Origin: Perilla frutescens
Lineage: Eukaryota > Streptophyta > Magnoliopsida > Lamiales > Lamiaceae
Assembly (NCBI GenBank): GCA_026008535.1
Contig: BRKX01000003.1
Coordinates: 28,138,001-28,202,000, forward strand
DNA: 64,000 nucleotides
Reading direction: 5' to 3'
Of this stretch, positions 1 through 11,547 are shown piece after piece (positions within the stretch are counted from its first letter, which is position 1; each line of letters opens with the position of its first letter). Both the position numbers and the translations under genes were made by a program. Below the pieces are notes generated by a model. It saw nothing but the letters and a program-made list of their open reading frames with translations. It made no database searches and had not been told where the DNA came from.

Positions 1-1660
1 TTACAAGGTTTTAGATCTCTTTCGATCTTCAAGAAGACAGTCTTGAAACTGGTATCAACTAATGTGCTTCGTTGCGCGTCTTGGGTTGAGCTGAGTAGTT
101 GATCTATGTAGAATAAAACTGAGAGAGTTGCTCTGGCTGAAATTCTTCAACAGCTAGCTTGATGAGCGGTCTGGCTCTTTCTCTTCTCAATTGGACTTTT
201 GCTTTTGCTGAGTTTAAGTGTGAGGCTTTAAAGCTTTGGCGAATGTCTTCACTGAAAGTCTATGCACAAATTCTGAGGAAAAGTTCTCTTCAAGAGTCAA
301 AAAGTCACGGTCATTTTCTGGGTTGCTCATCTTTTATAGACGAGTGGCTGGTGACCGTTGATGATCATTGTGTGATCATTAGTTATAAAGATGTTGAGGG
401 GCTTTCATTTAAAGAGAGCCGTTGAGTAGCTTTTGTGTTTCTGATAAACTTTTGATCCAAGATCTTGGTTGCATTAACTTCAAGATCTTCTTATTGGCTT
501 TTCTGAAATTTGAATTTCAATTACGGTTTCTATCTTGATCTTCAGTTCTGGGCTTTGTCTGTCAGTTAGAATCTTCAGATCCTTATCTGTTAGTTCTGCA
601 CATCCTTGGCAGTTTGGAAAGCTCCAGTTTAGATTGTCTTCAGCTGGCAGTTCTGGACTCTGGCTTGATGCTTTCTGAGCTCCAGTTTGGTTTGCTTCAG
701 CTGGCTGTTTGAACCAGTGTTCTTCAGCTGGTATTCTAGATTGGTGTCCCTTCAGCTAGAACTTCCTTGGACTGGATTTCAGTTTAGGGACTGGCGCTTC
801 TTCAGTTGGACTTCATAATTGATGCGTCTTCAGTTGGTATCCTTCGAACTGGTACTTCTTGAACTAGAACTTCATTCTTTAGCTTGGACTTCTTGAGTTA
901 GTATTTCCTTCAGCTCGGACCATGGATTAATACACCCTTCAGCTAACATTCTTCTTCAGCTAGAATTCCCATTGAGTTGGTATGTTCTTCAACTCGAACT
1001 GGTGCATTCTTCAGCTAGTATTCTTCTTCCGCTGTAACTCATCTTAAACTGGTATGTCCTTCAGTTCTGACTTGTTCTGCACTTCAACTGACATTCTTCT
1101 TCAGCTGGAATCTTCTTGAGCTGGTATGTCATCAGTCCTTCAGGTCAGACTTGGTCTTCTCTTCAGCTGGTAATCTTCTTCAGCTGGAACTTCTCTTCAC
1201 CTAGAATTTGGGCACTTCTGGGCTGGTGCCTTTAACTGGTAGCTTCAGCTGGTATTCTTCTTTAGCTGGAAATAGGCACTTCTGAATCGGTGCCTTCTTC
1301 AGTTCATGACTGTAGACTGATGGAATTTGGTACTCCAAGCTTGATAGTACCTGTAACTTTTAGTTTATCTTTGTAACTAATCTAGCAAGTTACAGCCTCT
1401 CTATTCAATAGCTCTTGTGGCTGGATTTTTTCTTTTCTTTTCTCTCTGTTCTTTTCTCTCTCTTTTCTTTTCTCAGCTCTTGGCTGATTTCTCTCCTCTT
1501 TTTTTCCCTTTCTCTCTTCTCTTTTTCTTTCCTCTCATGGATTGATCGTTTTCAGACTTTGATAGCTCAATTTTTTTCTATGATCATCCTAAGTTTTCTA
1601 CTTGATTCTTGTTCAGTTTTCAAGGATCTTTGCATATTTTGATATATTTTGACATCTCAT
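1..1660 (-). repeat. Repeat-rich block, possibly the LTR of an unidentified retroelement
   Basis: No recognisable gene. From about 600 to 1290 the plus strand repeats degenerate units built on CTTCAGCTGG or TTCTTCAGCTGG, spaced irregularly at roughly 20-40 bp. A strongly pyrimidine-rich tract (C/T runs) follows at about 1420-1540. The block ends near 1660, where Athila 3' sequence begins. Read on the minus strand its edge is TGAGATGTCAAAA, which resembles the start of some plant copia LTRs; that is the reason for the LTR suggestion. A short frame at 159-425 has no familiar motif. The left end lies outside the window, so identity and strand are uncertain. Confidence 0.4.
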
Positions 1661-2071
1661 CAAAACCCCAGTCAGGAAAACCCTTGATAGTTTTTCCTAA
1701 CAATTTCAGCCATCATCCCCTCCATGTTGCTAAACTGCTCCTCCTGCACATCCTCTCATATTTGCCTACTCACTTTGGAGGGCTCTGGGGTAGATGCACT
1801 CGCTTGAGAGGGCCTACGTGGAACGACATCCAACCATGTCATCAGGGCATGATGCTCAGGAGAGTTTATCATCTAGTTCCTCTGATCATCATAGGTAGTG
1901 ACAGAGGTGAGAGCAGGGTTAGGGAGGGGGAACTGGACGCGATTCTTCATTTGGAACTAGAATGGTGGGGGAGCGGCAGACCCTATCATCCTTGCATTGT
2001 GAAGATGCTGCAAGTTAAGCTTTCTGGACCCGGGCAAAAATCCACGTCCAAAGCTCTAGAAATTGGGGTGA

Positions 2072-2962
2072 TCAAGCCCCCAATGTATATTTTGCCACTA
2101 CCTGGTACAACCTGTCTCTTGCTCTGGTCCAAGAAGTGAGCCGCAAATCCACATTAATCGCTTTCAGCATGCACCAGAGTATGTAGATCTCCTGAGTGCG
2201 GAATCCACTGTTCTCATGGCGAGCTAAAACAGTGGAAGAAAGGACCTGCTGGATGTATCTGAAGACAAGGTTCTGGATATGGGAAGCTTTGGCCTTGCTC
2301 GACTCATAGCGGACCATCTTGGGGTCAGGATCAATAATGCATCTCCAGAAGTCATCAGCGCGATAAGTAGGGTGTGAATGAAAAAACCCATCTCGTGGGT
2401 TGTCGAAAATGCGATTCAGCTGATCCACTGTAAGGCAGCTATTTTGATTCCCCAGGTGAAATTTACACCAGATAGGCCCTCTCCTATCTGTGGAATTGAC
2501 CTTGAGTGTAGATAAGAACTCCTTTACCAACATAGGGTAGGTGACCCATCCTCCTTCCAACACATTTATCCACCCCAAATGGCCAAATAATCTCCATACG
2601 TCATCATAAATGCCCAACTGTCGGGCAGCTGCTGCATCTACATATTTTGTAGCCCGAATTTCGAAATGCTTCGCTAACTTCAACCACTTCACCCTTTGCT
2701 CATGCTTGAGCAGATGAATTCCCACTTGGCTTGGATGATCCCCATTCCAGTTTAATGGAGGGAACGAGGCCTCATCCTCTTCTATGTCATCTTCATCTAT
2801 TTCATCCCCATCCTCTTCATCTTCGGCCTTATCATCCTCGGCCTCTTCATTCTTACTTTCTTCATTCTCAACTTCTTCTTCCTCAGATTTCTGTTGATGG
2901 TCTTGAGCCTCCTCTTCCTCACTTTTAGACTCAATCTGTCTTTGTCTACGTGGCTCACGACC
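2072..2962 (-). pseudogene. Athila env-like ORF (plant-transposon-protein type domain), broken
   Basis: This frame lies downstream of integrase, where Athila elements carry an env-like ORF of unknown function. It opens with a strongly acidic Glu/Asp-rich stretch (about 2740-2900). A globular part follows with the pattern VTYPMLVKEFLSTL, then a Trp-rich segment, like the domain called putative plant transposon protein. An upstream ATG at 2974 is cut off by a TGA at 2963-2965. Near 2078 a G run appears one base short, which shifts the frame into a stop; similar coding continues in another frame to about 1990. I see no convincing signal peptide or membrane segment, so env refers only to position. 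Family placement is from memory. Confidence 0.65.
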
Positions 2963-2974
2963 TCACCTTTTCAT

Positions 2975-3569
2975 ACATTGCAAATACAAAGCAAAATCCC
3001 ATCAAGAAAACATTTTAAGAGGCATAACACATAACAGGCGTTGGCACCACAATTGACCACAAGGAAAAGAAATGAAATAGAGTGGGAGAGATGAGGGTTT
3101 TAAAAAACCTGCAGATGGGGCGCGAGTCGGGTCACGCCGATCTTCTTCCGTTCGGAGGCACGACCGGGCTGCTCATGCCCATCCTTTTGCTGATCGGGCC
3201 ATGCCTCGGGGCGCGACTGAGGTGCTCGTGCCTAGCCTTTTGTGGCACGGGTCGTGCTGTGTAACCGGTTTTTATACCCTCTGATTACACACGCACTCGT
3301 GCTTATACTGTACCTGGGCTCCGCCACCCTATGCTTGGGGCTCAACACTTGGTGAATTTTTAGCTCTATACCCTGCACTTTCACACTTAACTTCCCAAAC
3401 TATTAATAGACCAAAAAAAATACAAAGACTAAAAACACCAAAAAACACATAACTACATAAAACTTAAATAACAAAAGCAAAAAGATTAAAGAAAACAAAA
3501 AGAAACAAAAATTGGGTTGCCTCCTAATAAGTGCTAAGTTTAACGTCGTTAGCTCGACGGATTACCATG
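2975..3569 (-). other. Athila spacer between integrase and env-like ORF, with a GC-rich word cluster
   Basis: Non-coding spacer. The part next to integrase (3500-3569) contains the GGGTTGCCTCCTA word often seen after Athila pol. A GC-rich island at about 3118-3262 repeats words such as GGCGCGA, GGCACGACC and GGCACGGGTCGTGC, several of them partial inverted repeats. Similar words recur in the Athila LTR at 37196-37480. Between them is an A-rich tract at 3405-3510. I see no gene. Confidence 0.6.
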
Positions 3570-4850
3570 CTAGACATCCCGGAGGTAGCATGTGGTAGCT
3601 TCTGGCTTGTAAAACTTCTTAACCCAATGCCCATTCACCACAAAAAGGCAACCATCATTTCCTTTGAGTTCAACCACTCCTCCATCAAAATTTTTTTCTA
3701 TTGTAAATGGGCCACTCCATTTCATCTTTAGTTTCCCAGAAAATAAATTCAAGCACGAGTAGAATAACAAAATGGTATCTCCCAGTGTAAGTTCTTTCCT
3801 CCTCAAAAGCTTATCATGATAGAGCTTGGTCCTCATTTTGTAGATGGAGGAATTCTCAAAGGTCTCCAGCCTAAATTCATCAATCTCATTCAAATGGAAG
3901 ATTCTCTCCTTCCCCGACATTGCAAAATCAAGATTAAACTTCTTAGTAGCCCAGTATGCCTTGTGAGTGAGTTCTACTGGAAGATTACACGACTTCCCAA
4001 AAACCATCTGATAAGGCGACATCCCCAATGGGCTCTTGTAAGTCATGCAATAGGCCCAAAGAGCTTCATTAAGGTGACTTGCCAAATATTTTCCGTTTGT
4101 CCTTACCACCTTCTAGAGGAATTGTTTCACCTCTCGGTTTGCAAGCTCGACTTTCCCATTAGCTTGTGGGCGGTAAGGGCTCATCACTCTGTGCTTCATC
4201 CCATGTCGAGCTAGGAGGCTATCCATCCACTTGTTACAAAAATGGGTTCATCCATCGCTTATCAAGGCTCTAGGGGCTCCAAATCTTATCAAGATATTTT
4301 GTTGGAGGATTTTGAGCACAACCCTTAAGTGATTAGTTTTGATATGAATCACTTCAATCCACCTAGATAGGTAGTCCACTGCTAGCAAAATATATAGATT
4401 TCCCTCTGAAGCCACAAAGGGGCCCATGAAATCAATCCCACCTACATCAAACAACTCTAGTCCTATAATGGGATTCATCGGCATCTCATCTCTTTTTGAA
4501 ATCGAACCCATCTTCTGACATTGTTCATAGCTTTTCACGAGCTCTCCACAACATCTGAACAAAGAAGGCCAATAGAACCCGCTTTGTAGGATTTTTCTTG
4601 CGGTTCTATTCGGCCCAAAATAGTCTCCACTAGGTAAATTGTTGCAAGCCTCAAGAATCTCCCCCATTCTTCCTCTGGTACACATCTTCTGAGCAAGGAA
4701 TCAGCACACCTTCGGAAGAGATATGGCTCCTCCCATATGAAAAACTTAAGATTATGGAAGAACTACTTTTTCTAATAGCCCTTCGTCTCCACGGGTACCA
4801 CACCAGCAGCAAGATAATTGACGATGTCTGCGAACCATGGTACTTTTGAC
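3570..4850 (-). pseudogene. Athila pol: integrase (zinc finger, core, C-terminus), broken
   Basis: Integrase joins the element cDNA to host DNA. The minus-strand frames show an H/C zinc-binding region (...CCGELVKSYEQCQK), the core start GIDFMGPF with the first catalytic Asp, then LLAVDYLSRWIE, a second Asp in ISDG, and the catalytic Glu in NGKVELANREVK near 4150. The C-terminal part (3570-4109) has LWAYCMTYKSPLGMSPYQMVFG and KMKWSGPFTIE, typical of gypsy integrases. Breaks: frame changes between about 4850 and 4680, a stop at 4248-4250 just after the second Asp, and another near 4113. It follows RNase H directly, as in the polyprotein, and has no chromodomain, as expected for Athila. Confidence 0.85.
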
Positions 4851-6293
4851 TGTGTGGCTAAAATTTCTTTCATCTGAAAAATTATCATTGATGCGCTTCT
4901 TATCTTCTAACTCATCCGGAGTGTGCTCTAGATGTGAGAGGTGGTCGGCTACCATATTTTCACACCCTCTTCGGTCTCTTATCTAAATATCAAACTCTTA
5001 AAGTAAGAGGATCCACCTTATCAACCTAGGCTTGGCGTCTTTCTTTGCAAATAAGTGCCTCAATGCCGCATGGTCTGTGTGTACTATAGTTCGGGCCCCA
5101 ATGAGGTAGGGCTGGAACTTGTCGAAGGCATACACCACAGCTAAGAGTTCACTCTCTATAGTGGTATAATTCACTTGAGTTCGGTCAAGAGTCTTGCTCC
5201 TATAGTAAATTACTGAGAATATCTTTTCCCGCTTTTGGCCTAATGCGGCCCCCACAGCAACTTCACTCGCATCACATATTAGCTCGAATGGCTCACCCCA
5301 ATCTGAAGTGATGAGCACAAGGACTGTCATTAGGGCCTTCTTGAGTGTCTCAAAGGCCTGCAAGTAATCACCATCAAACACAAATTCATTAACCTTTTCT
5401 ACCAAGCGAAATGAGGGTTTAGAAATTTTAGAGAAATCTTTAATAAAGCAACGATAAAACCCTGCATGTCCCAAAAAACTCCTAACACCCTTTTCATTGG
5501 TTAGAGGTGGAAGTTTCTCTATGGCAATTATCTTGGCTCGATCAACCTCCAATCCTGCAGCAGAAACTTTGTGCCCCAGCACGATTCCATCCCTAACCAT
5601 GAAGTGATACTTCTTCCAGTTGAGAACTAGGTTAGTCGCTTCATATCTCTGCAACACTTGGATGAGATTTACTAAACAATGATCAAAGGAATTACCAAAA
5701 ACAGATAAATCATCCATAAAAACTTCCATTATGTTTTCAATGAGATCATGAAAAATAGCCATCATGCATCTTTGAAACATGGTAGGTGCATTACACAAAC
5801 CAAAAAACATTCTACGAAACGCAAAAATGCCATAAGGACATGTAAATGCAGATTTGCGTTGATCCTCAAGGACTATCAGAATTTGATTATAACCGGAATA
5901 GCCATCAAGAAAATAATAAAACTCATTCCCAGCTAATTTATCAAGCATTTGATCAATAAATGGCAAAGGAAAATTATCTTTCCTAGTTGTGGCATTTAGA
6001 GCACGGTAATCAATGCATACTCTCCATCCTGTCACAAGTCTAGTAGCTATTAATCCACTACTCTCATCCTCAACAACTGTCATGCCCCATTTTTTAGCTA
6101 CAACATGAGTGGGACTCACCCACTCACTATCGGATATAACATACACTATCCCCGCGTCTAACCATTTCAAAACCTTTTTTCTCACTACTTCTTGCATAAT
6201 TGAATTAAGCCTACGCTGTGGTTGCACACGAGGTTTATAATTATCCTCAAGAAAAATCCTATGCATACACACAGAGGAGCTAATCCCCTTCAA
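4752..6293 (-). pseudogene. Athila pol: reverse transcriptase and RNase H, broken
   Basis: RT copies element RNA into DNA and RNase H removes the RNA strand. Motifs on the minus strand in order are WRVCIDYRALN, LPFIDQMLDKLAG, YYFLDGYSGYNQI, the active site FMDDLSVFG (near 5710), and GFYRCFIKDFSKI. RNase H follows with PFELICDASEVAVGAAL, TTIESELLAVVYAFDKF and VHTDHAALRHLF; its tail (ENMVADHLSHLE) is at about 4940. The main frame runs 6293-4998 (431 codons), is stopped there, and resumes in the same frame at 4955. A frameshift follows near 4850. The long open stretch suggests moderate rather than extreme age. Confidence 0.9.
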
Positions 6294-6305
6294 ATCAGCA
6301 ATAGA

Positions 6306-7326
6306 CTAACCTATAACGGACTTGTATTTTCTCAAAACTCTCAACAACTTGTCAAGTTCAGAAGCAGATAGGTAAGCAGACACAATAACAGGATAGGTTT
6401 CTTCTTCTCCCAAAAATGCATACCTTAAATGCCCCAGAAGGGACTTCAAATCAATTTTGGAGTCCTTTTCCTCATCTTCACTTTTCTTCAATGCTTCCTC
6501 TTTTTCGTCCCTCAAAGGTAAAAAAGGGTTTCCTCTTCTTGGTACTTCCTGAAATGAATCAAGAGCACAAGCAGATTCCACAATATCAAGGTTAGCATTA
6601 AACAAATCAAAAGGAGAGGAAGAGTAGAGAGAATTAAACAAGCATAGCTCCAAGGCGTCATGTGAGTTGTAGAAGTCGGTCATTGTCTCTTTTACGCACG
6701 ATTCAACCACTCTCATGACTTTTCATTCCTCCACTCCTTTGGCCTCCTCATCATCATGGAATTTCATTGCATTGTAGATGAAAAAAGTGACACTCTCATC
6801 ATTTAGCTGAAGTGTAAGCTCTCTCTTGGAGACATCTATCAATGCTTTTTCGGTTGCCAAAAAGGGCCTCCCCAAAATCAAAGGTACACTTTTGTCCTCC
6901 TCCATGTCTAACACAACAAAGTCTACAGGAAAAATGAAGTCCTGGACTTTCAACAACACATCCTCAACTCTGCCTCGTGGGTATGTCAAAGACCTATCGG
7001 CCATTTGGAGACATATGGTCGTCGGTTTTATCTCCCCTATGTTGAGCTTTAAGAAAAAAGAGAGAAGCATCAAATTGATGCTCACTCCCAGGTCACAAAG
7101 GGCATTTCCTTCCAAATGGACTCCAATAGTGACCGCAATGTTAAAGCTCCCCGGATCCCTTTTCTTCACGGGTAATTTCTGTTGGATTAAAGCACTGCAA
7201 TTATCAGTAAGATTCACAGTCTCAAAATCACCCAACCTTCTCTTGTAATGACCTCCTTGAGGAATTTGGCATATGTTGGCATTTGTTGCAAGGCCTCTAC
7301 AAGGGGTATATTAATTTGCACCCTTC
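6306..7326 (-). pseudogene. Athila pol: aspartic protease and linker to RT, broken
   Basis: The retroviral-type protease would cut the polyprotein. The frame includes LVEALQQMPTYAKF at the insertion junction (about 7275-7320), then GVHLEGNALCDLGVSINLM, whose Asp-Leu-Gly-Val corresponds to the Athila form of the catalytic Asp-x-Gly site. Later VPLILGRPFLATEKALID is the flap-following I-L-G-R-P-F-L motif. A linker toward RT occupies 6306-6716. Stops at 6723-6725 (TGA) and 6306-6308 (TAG) interrupt one continuous frame. The upstream edge is exactly the Sirevirus target site at 7327-7331. Confidence 0.82.
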
Positions 7327-7331
7327 GGAAG
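7327..7331. repeat. Target site duplication (left copy, GGAAG) of the Sirevirus
   Basis: GGAAG immediately precedes the 5' LTR start TGTTAGTGCC and is repeated at 34301-34305 immediately after the 3' LTR end TTTTACA. A five-base duplication is standard for copia integration. Confidence 0.95.
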
Positions 7332-8252
7332 TGTTAGTGCCACTGCATGCACTAAGTTTTTGTGTTGTTAAATTGAAGAGATATGTTCGACAATGTGTGC
7401 CTGGGTATGTCCCACGAAGATTTGTTTTCCGCTGTGCAAGAAAAGAAAGAACAGTTGGTGAACTGTTCCAGAGTATGTCCCAGACAGAACCAGGGACACT
7501 CTATTTATGGCAGTTTCTTTGTTGGAAAGATCTTGCGCCAAACCAGTTTGGAAGCTCAAGATAGATTCATTTTACTGCCTTGTGGTGTAGATCCGGTGCT
7601 GAATTAACCCTCCTACACATGGGAAGTATCTACACATGTTTGGAAGGCCACAAACCACTTACCTAGTTGGCGGAAAGCAAGAGATTGACGCCAAGCTAAA
7701 GAGAAGCCTATATATGAAGACCAATTTGTGCAGCAATCGGTACCACTGATATTTTGTTTAGATTCTAGTGTTAGAATCAGTTTGTGGTCATTTTTGTAAC
7801 TAGTAGTTGTTCATTAAAACGTTCAACGTGATAGACTAGTATTGAGTATTTACGAGTGAAACACGTGAGGGGATTTTTATTCTGTTTTGTACGCAATCTC
7901 GGGAGAGATTGTAAGTTGAAGTCGTGGGTAGCTACAGAGAGTCTAGTGTCACGGTTGTGAGGGGATTTTACAACTTTCGACTAGTGAAAGAGTTCGTAGA
8001 GAGGAACGGGTAGCATAAGGCGGGAGACTTGTATGTGTAATATCCCTAATACACTCGACGAAGGAGTACCAGTCGAATCTTCAAGTTTGGGAGCAATCCC
8101 CCAGAGTAGGTTGGTTGAACCAAACTGGGTTATCATCTCGTGTTTTTTTACTGCTTTATTTATTTATGTTCTTGCATCTGTCCCACACATATCACAGAAC
8201 AATTTTTAAGCAGTTTACTAAAAACGTTTAAAGCACGGATTACTGTTTTACA
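7332..8252 (+). repeat. Sirevirus 5' LTR (921 bp)
   Basis: Starts TGTTAGTGCC and ends CTGTTTTACA; it is collinear with 33380-34300 at identical length. A TATATAT box at 7709-7715 is the likely promoter core. It contains one copy of the TGTC-N3-GACA dyad (7476-7486) and near-copies at 7411 and 8176. Short frames inside it are not coding. Confidence 0.95.
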
Positions 8253-8254
8253 AT

Positions 8255-8267
8255 TGGTATCAGAGCC
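8255..8267 (+). other. Sirevirus primer binding site (tRNA-Met type)
   Basis: TGGTATCAGAGCC lies two bases after the 5' LTR. This is the usual plant copia site complementary to the 3' end of initiator tRNA-Met, and marks the minus-strand DNA start. Confidence 0.93.
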
Positions 8268-8367
8268 GGTTGCCTGTATTCAGGGTTGATCTTGGGGTAT
8301 TAATCCATGTTATTGTGTTGTTTTTACCGAGATAGACTCGATAAAAGAGGGAGCTTCGACGGTGTGA

Positions 8368-9651
8368 CCTCCGCTCCTTGATGGCAATAATTATGCCTAT
8401 TGGAAAGCTCGTATGACAGCTTTCATTCGCTCAATTGATGAGCGTGCTTGGAAGATGGTGACTGAAGGGTGGAAGCCTCCTACCAAGAAGGATGAGAAAG
8501 GCAAAGCGGTGCTGAAGCCAGAAGAAGAGTTTGACGATGCTGATTATCTGATCATGGGGCTGAATGCTAAAGCCATGAACGCCATTTTTTCTGCAGTGGA
8601 CATGAACGTGTTCAAACTCATCTCCACATGTGACAAGGCAAAAGATGCATGGGATATCCTTCAAACTGCTTTCGAAGGAACGAGCAGTGTTCGTGCATCT
8701 CGTATGCAGCTCCTCACTACCAAATTTGAAAACCTTCGAATGGATGAAGGTGAAAAGCTCGCTGATTTCAATGCCAAGATTTGTGACATAGCTAATGAAA
8801 GCTTTGCACTTGGTGATGCCATCTCGGACGAGAAACTTGTGCGGAAAGTTCTGCGATCTCTTCCTAAGAGATTTACATATAAAGTCACGGCGATAGAAGA
8901 GGCCAAGGACGTGAGCAAGATGAAGTTACAGGAGCTGATGGGGTCTTTGAGGACTTTTGAAATGGGACTAACAGACGAAGAGATAGTTCAGAAGAAAAGC
9001 ATAGCTTTTCAAGCTGGCCCCAGTGCTGATGATCCAAGTAATGTCTCTGACAAAAATGATCTGGCTGAGTCAATTGCCCTTCTGACAAAGAATATCTCAA
9101 AATTTGTCAAATGTTATGAGAAGTCTTCACAGAATAATTCTGTCAAGAATAGATTCTCCAAATCTCGGAGATCTAAAGATGAAGATTCCATTGAAGAAAA
9201 ACAGAAGGAGGTCAAGTGTAGAGAATGTGGGGGTCTTGGGCACTATCAAGCTGAATGTGCTAACACCTTAAAGAAGAAGAATAAATCCTTCAGTTCCACT
9301 CTTAGTGAAAGTGATGATCCAGATGATAGTGGGAGTGATGAAGTATGCGTGAGCAACCATATTGCTTTCATGACACATTCTAACAAAGAACATGTGTCTA
9401 ATTCTGTCTCTGACAAACATAATGACAATGTTTCGGAATGCAGTGATGATGAAGAATTCACTGAAGAGTCTACCATAGAAGCTTACAAAAAGCTTCATAA
9501 GAGCTGGATCATGGTGGTTAAAGTCAATGAATGGCTGATGAAAGAGAATGGTGATCTCATTAAAGAGAGAGATTGTTTGTCCACGCGCCTCAGTGAATTG
9601 CAGAATGATCTTCAACAGTCCAAAAACAATTCTCACTCTCAGAATGGTTAA
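8368..9651 (+). pseudogene. Sirevirus gag (capsid/nucleocapsid), N-terminal stop
   Basis: Gag forms the particle that packages element RNA. The frame opens with PPLLDGNNYAYWKARM (8368 on), the conserved copia gag start, and continues with WDILQTAFEGTSSVR, KFENLRMDEGE, KVLRSLPKRF and TYKVTAIEEAKD. A CCHC zinc knuckle, CRECGGLGHYQAEC, starts at 9217. An acidic Ser/Asp-rich tail and a Lys/Glu-rich, probably coiled-coil C-terminus follow. A TGA at 8365-8367 cuts off the first residues, so the next in-frame ATG is 8413, giving 412 codons. The stop at 9649-9651 separates gag from pol, whose frame continues nearby. Two TGTC-N3-GACA dyads lie in the coding sequence (9042, 9405). Confidence 0.9.
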
Positions 9652-9678
9652 CTGCTTTATCTTAAGAAGCTTGTCAAG

Positions 9679-10692
9679 ATGATGAACTCTGGATCATCTC
9701 AGCTCGATAACATCCTTTCTAAAGGAAAAAGTCCGCAGGACCATACAGGTCTTGGATACATTGGTGGGAAGGTTTCCGATCGTTTCTATCAAGGACAAAC
9801 ATCTGGAAAGCATGATGAATCTGTTCCAGAACCTGAATTTAAATCAGAGATCAAGCAGCCACAGCCTCCAAAGTCACAACCGTGAAAGAATGGAGTTGTC
9901 TGCCACTATTGTGGAAAACCTAGTCACATTCGACCATACTGTAGGTACTACATCAATGATCTCAGAAGAATGAGGAGGAAAGGTCGATCTCAGAATGACC
10001 TGAATTTCAGAAGACTATCTGTGCAGAACAGATACTGGAACAGTCACATGAACTATGTGGTTCACACTGCCCTCAATATTCACGCAAAGAGCAGCTGGTA
10101 CTTTGACAGCGGATGCTCGCAACACATGACTGGAGATGCCAGTATGTTGAAGAATATCTAAAAGGATTGTTCTTATCAATCCGTTACTTTTGGAGACAGT
10201 GTTAAGGGAAGAGTTCTTGGCCGTGGTCATCTAAATGTTGAAGGGATACCCAACTTGGAGGATGTTTTGCTTGTTGAAGGACTGAAAGCTAACTTAATTA
10301 GCATAAGTCAACTTTGCGATCAAGGTCTCTTGGTTCATTTTACTAGAGACAAATGTCTTGTGAAAAACAAAGAATGTGTGTTGCTGATGGATGGAGACAG
10401 ATCAAGGGAAAATTGTTATCTTCTCAACATAAAAGGTAATTGCTTCAGAACTCAACTTGATGAAGCAAACATATGGTATGAAAAGCTCGGCCATGTGAGT
10501 TACAGAAACATGCAGCGACTCTTGAAGACAGAAGCTGTGTATGGAGTCTCGAAGTTTGATATTGATCGAAGCAAAATTTGTGGGCCATGTCAAGTGGGAA
10601 AACAGATTCATACATCACATAAATCTGTTAAGAAGATTACCACCTCAAAAGCCTTGGAGCTATTGCATATGGATTTGATGGGGCCTGTTTAA
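9679..10692 (+). pseudogene. Sirevirus second zinc knuckle, protease and pre-integrase region, broken
   Basis: One frame runs from 9679 with stops at 9883-9885 (TGA) and 10159-10161 (TAA). A second CCHC knuckle, CHYCGKPSHIRPYC (9901-9942), is typical of SIRE-like elements. Protease follows, with WYFDSGCSQHMTGD holding the catalytic Asp-Ser-Gly at 10105-10113, and LISISQLCDQG downstream. The GAG-pre-integrase domain has the zinc ligands in WYEKLGHVSYRNM and CGPCQVGKQ, and ends with HMDLMGPV containing the first integrase Asp. A TAA closes the frame at 10690-10692. Protease would release gag and pol; with two upstream stops it cannot be made from this copy. Confidence 0.88.
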
Positions 10693-11547
10693 ACTGAAAG
10701 TATTAGATGAAAGAAGTTTATTTTTATGTGTGTGGATGATTTCACACGATTCACCTGGGTGGAGTTCCTTAGAGATAAGGGAGAAACTTTTGAGACATTC
10801 AAAAATCTTTGTCTCAAGCTTGAACTGAAAAAGGCAATAGCTGTGATGAGAATTCGAAGTGATCATGGTCGTGAATTTGAAAATGCTTACTTCAAATATT
10901 TTTGTGAAGAAAAAGGTATTGCTCAGGAGTTTTCTGCACCAAAAACGCCTCAACAAAATGGTGTTGTTGAGAGGAAAAATCGGACTCTTCAAGAAATGAG
11001 CCGAGTCATGTTGAAGGAAAAATCTGTCCCTGACAATCTATGGGCTGAAGCTGTGAATACAGCATGTCATGCTATTAATCGGGTGTATTTCAGACCCAAG
11101 ACATGAGTTACTCCCTATGAGCTGTGAAAAGGGAAGAAACCAAATTTAAAGTACTTTCACATCTTCGGAAGTACTTGTTATATGTTAAGAGACCGAGAGC
11201 AGCTTGGCAAGTTTGATGCCAAAGGAGATGAATGCATTTTTCTCGGATATTCGAGAAATAGTCGGGCCTATCGAGTGTTCAACAAGAGGACCAAGACGGT
11301 GATGGAGTCTATCAATATTGTGGTAGATGATCTGGAAGAATCTGTTGCCCAGATTGATGAGGAGATTGTTGATGTCATAACTCCTGTGCCAGCTTCTGTT
11401 CTAGACAGTTCGGAACACAATGATCAAGCTGAGTTGAGAAATGAAAATCTGGAAGAGTTCAAACCGTCAAAAGGTGTGCAGAAGCATCATTCTGCAGCAG
11501 ACATCATTGGTGATGTGAGTGAAGGAGTTAGAACCAGAGGAGTTTGA
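10693..11547 (+). pseudogene. Sirevirus integrase core and C-terminus, broken
   Basis: The frame continues from the preceding stop with VDDFTRFTWVEFLRDKG, then the second catalytic Asp in RSDHGREFENA (codon 10861-10863) and the catalytic Glu in QQNGVVERKNR (codon 10969-10971). The first Asp is in the preceding segment (HMDLMGP). The C-terminal part has KYFHIFGS, DAKGDECIFLGYS and ESINIVVDD, standard for copia integrase. Stops: a TGA near 10708, TGA near 11104 and TGA near 11143. A frame change at about 11540 precedes RT. A dyad copy at 11025 and a near-copy at 11397 lie here. Confidence 0.88.

Noticed and set aside
600..1300. Repeat array as a CRISPR
   Set aside because: Units and spacing are irregular and the sequence is plant retroelement DNA.
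1415..1642. Hydrophobic Phe/Leu/Ser-rich frame like a membrane peptide
   Set aside because: It is a translation of a C/T-rich tract; no gene context.
1609..2139. Plus-strand frame of 176 codons
   Set aside because: It lies opposite the Athila env-like ORF and its 3' continuation; the minus strand carries the recognisable protein pattern.
7283..7607. Short frames shared with 33301-33655
   Set aside because: They lie in the two copies of the Sirevirus LTR, so repetition is due to LTR identity and not to a gene.
8253..8270. tRNA-like sequence
   Set aside because: Only the primer binding sites match tRNA 3' ends; no full tRNA gene fold is present here or at the other primer sites.
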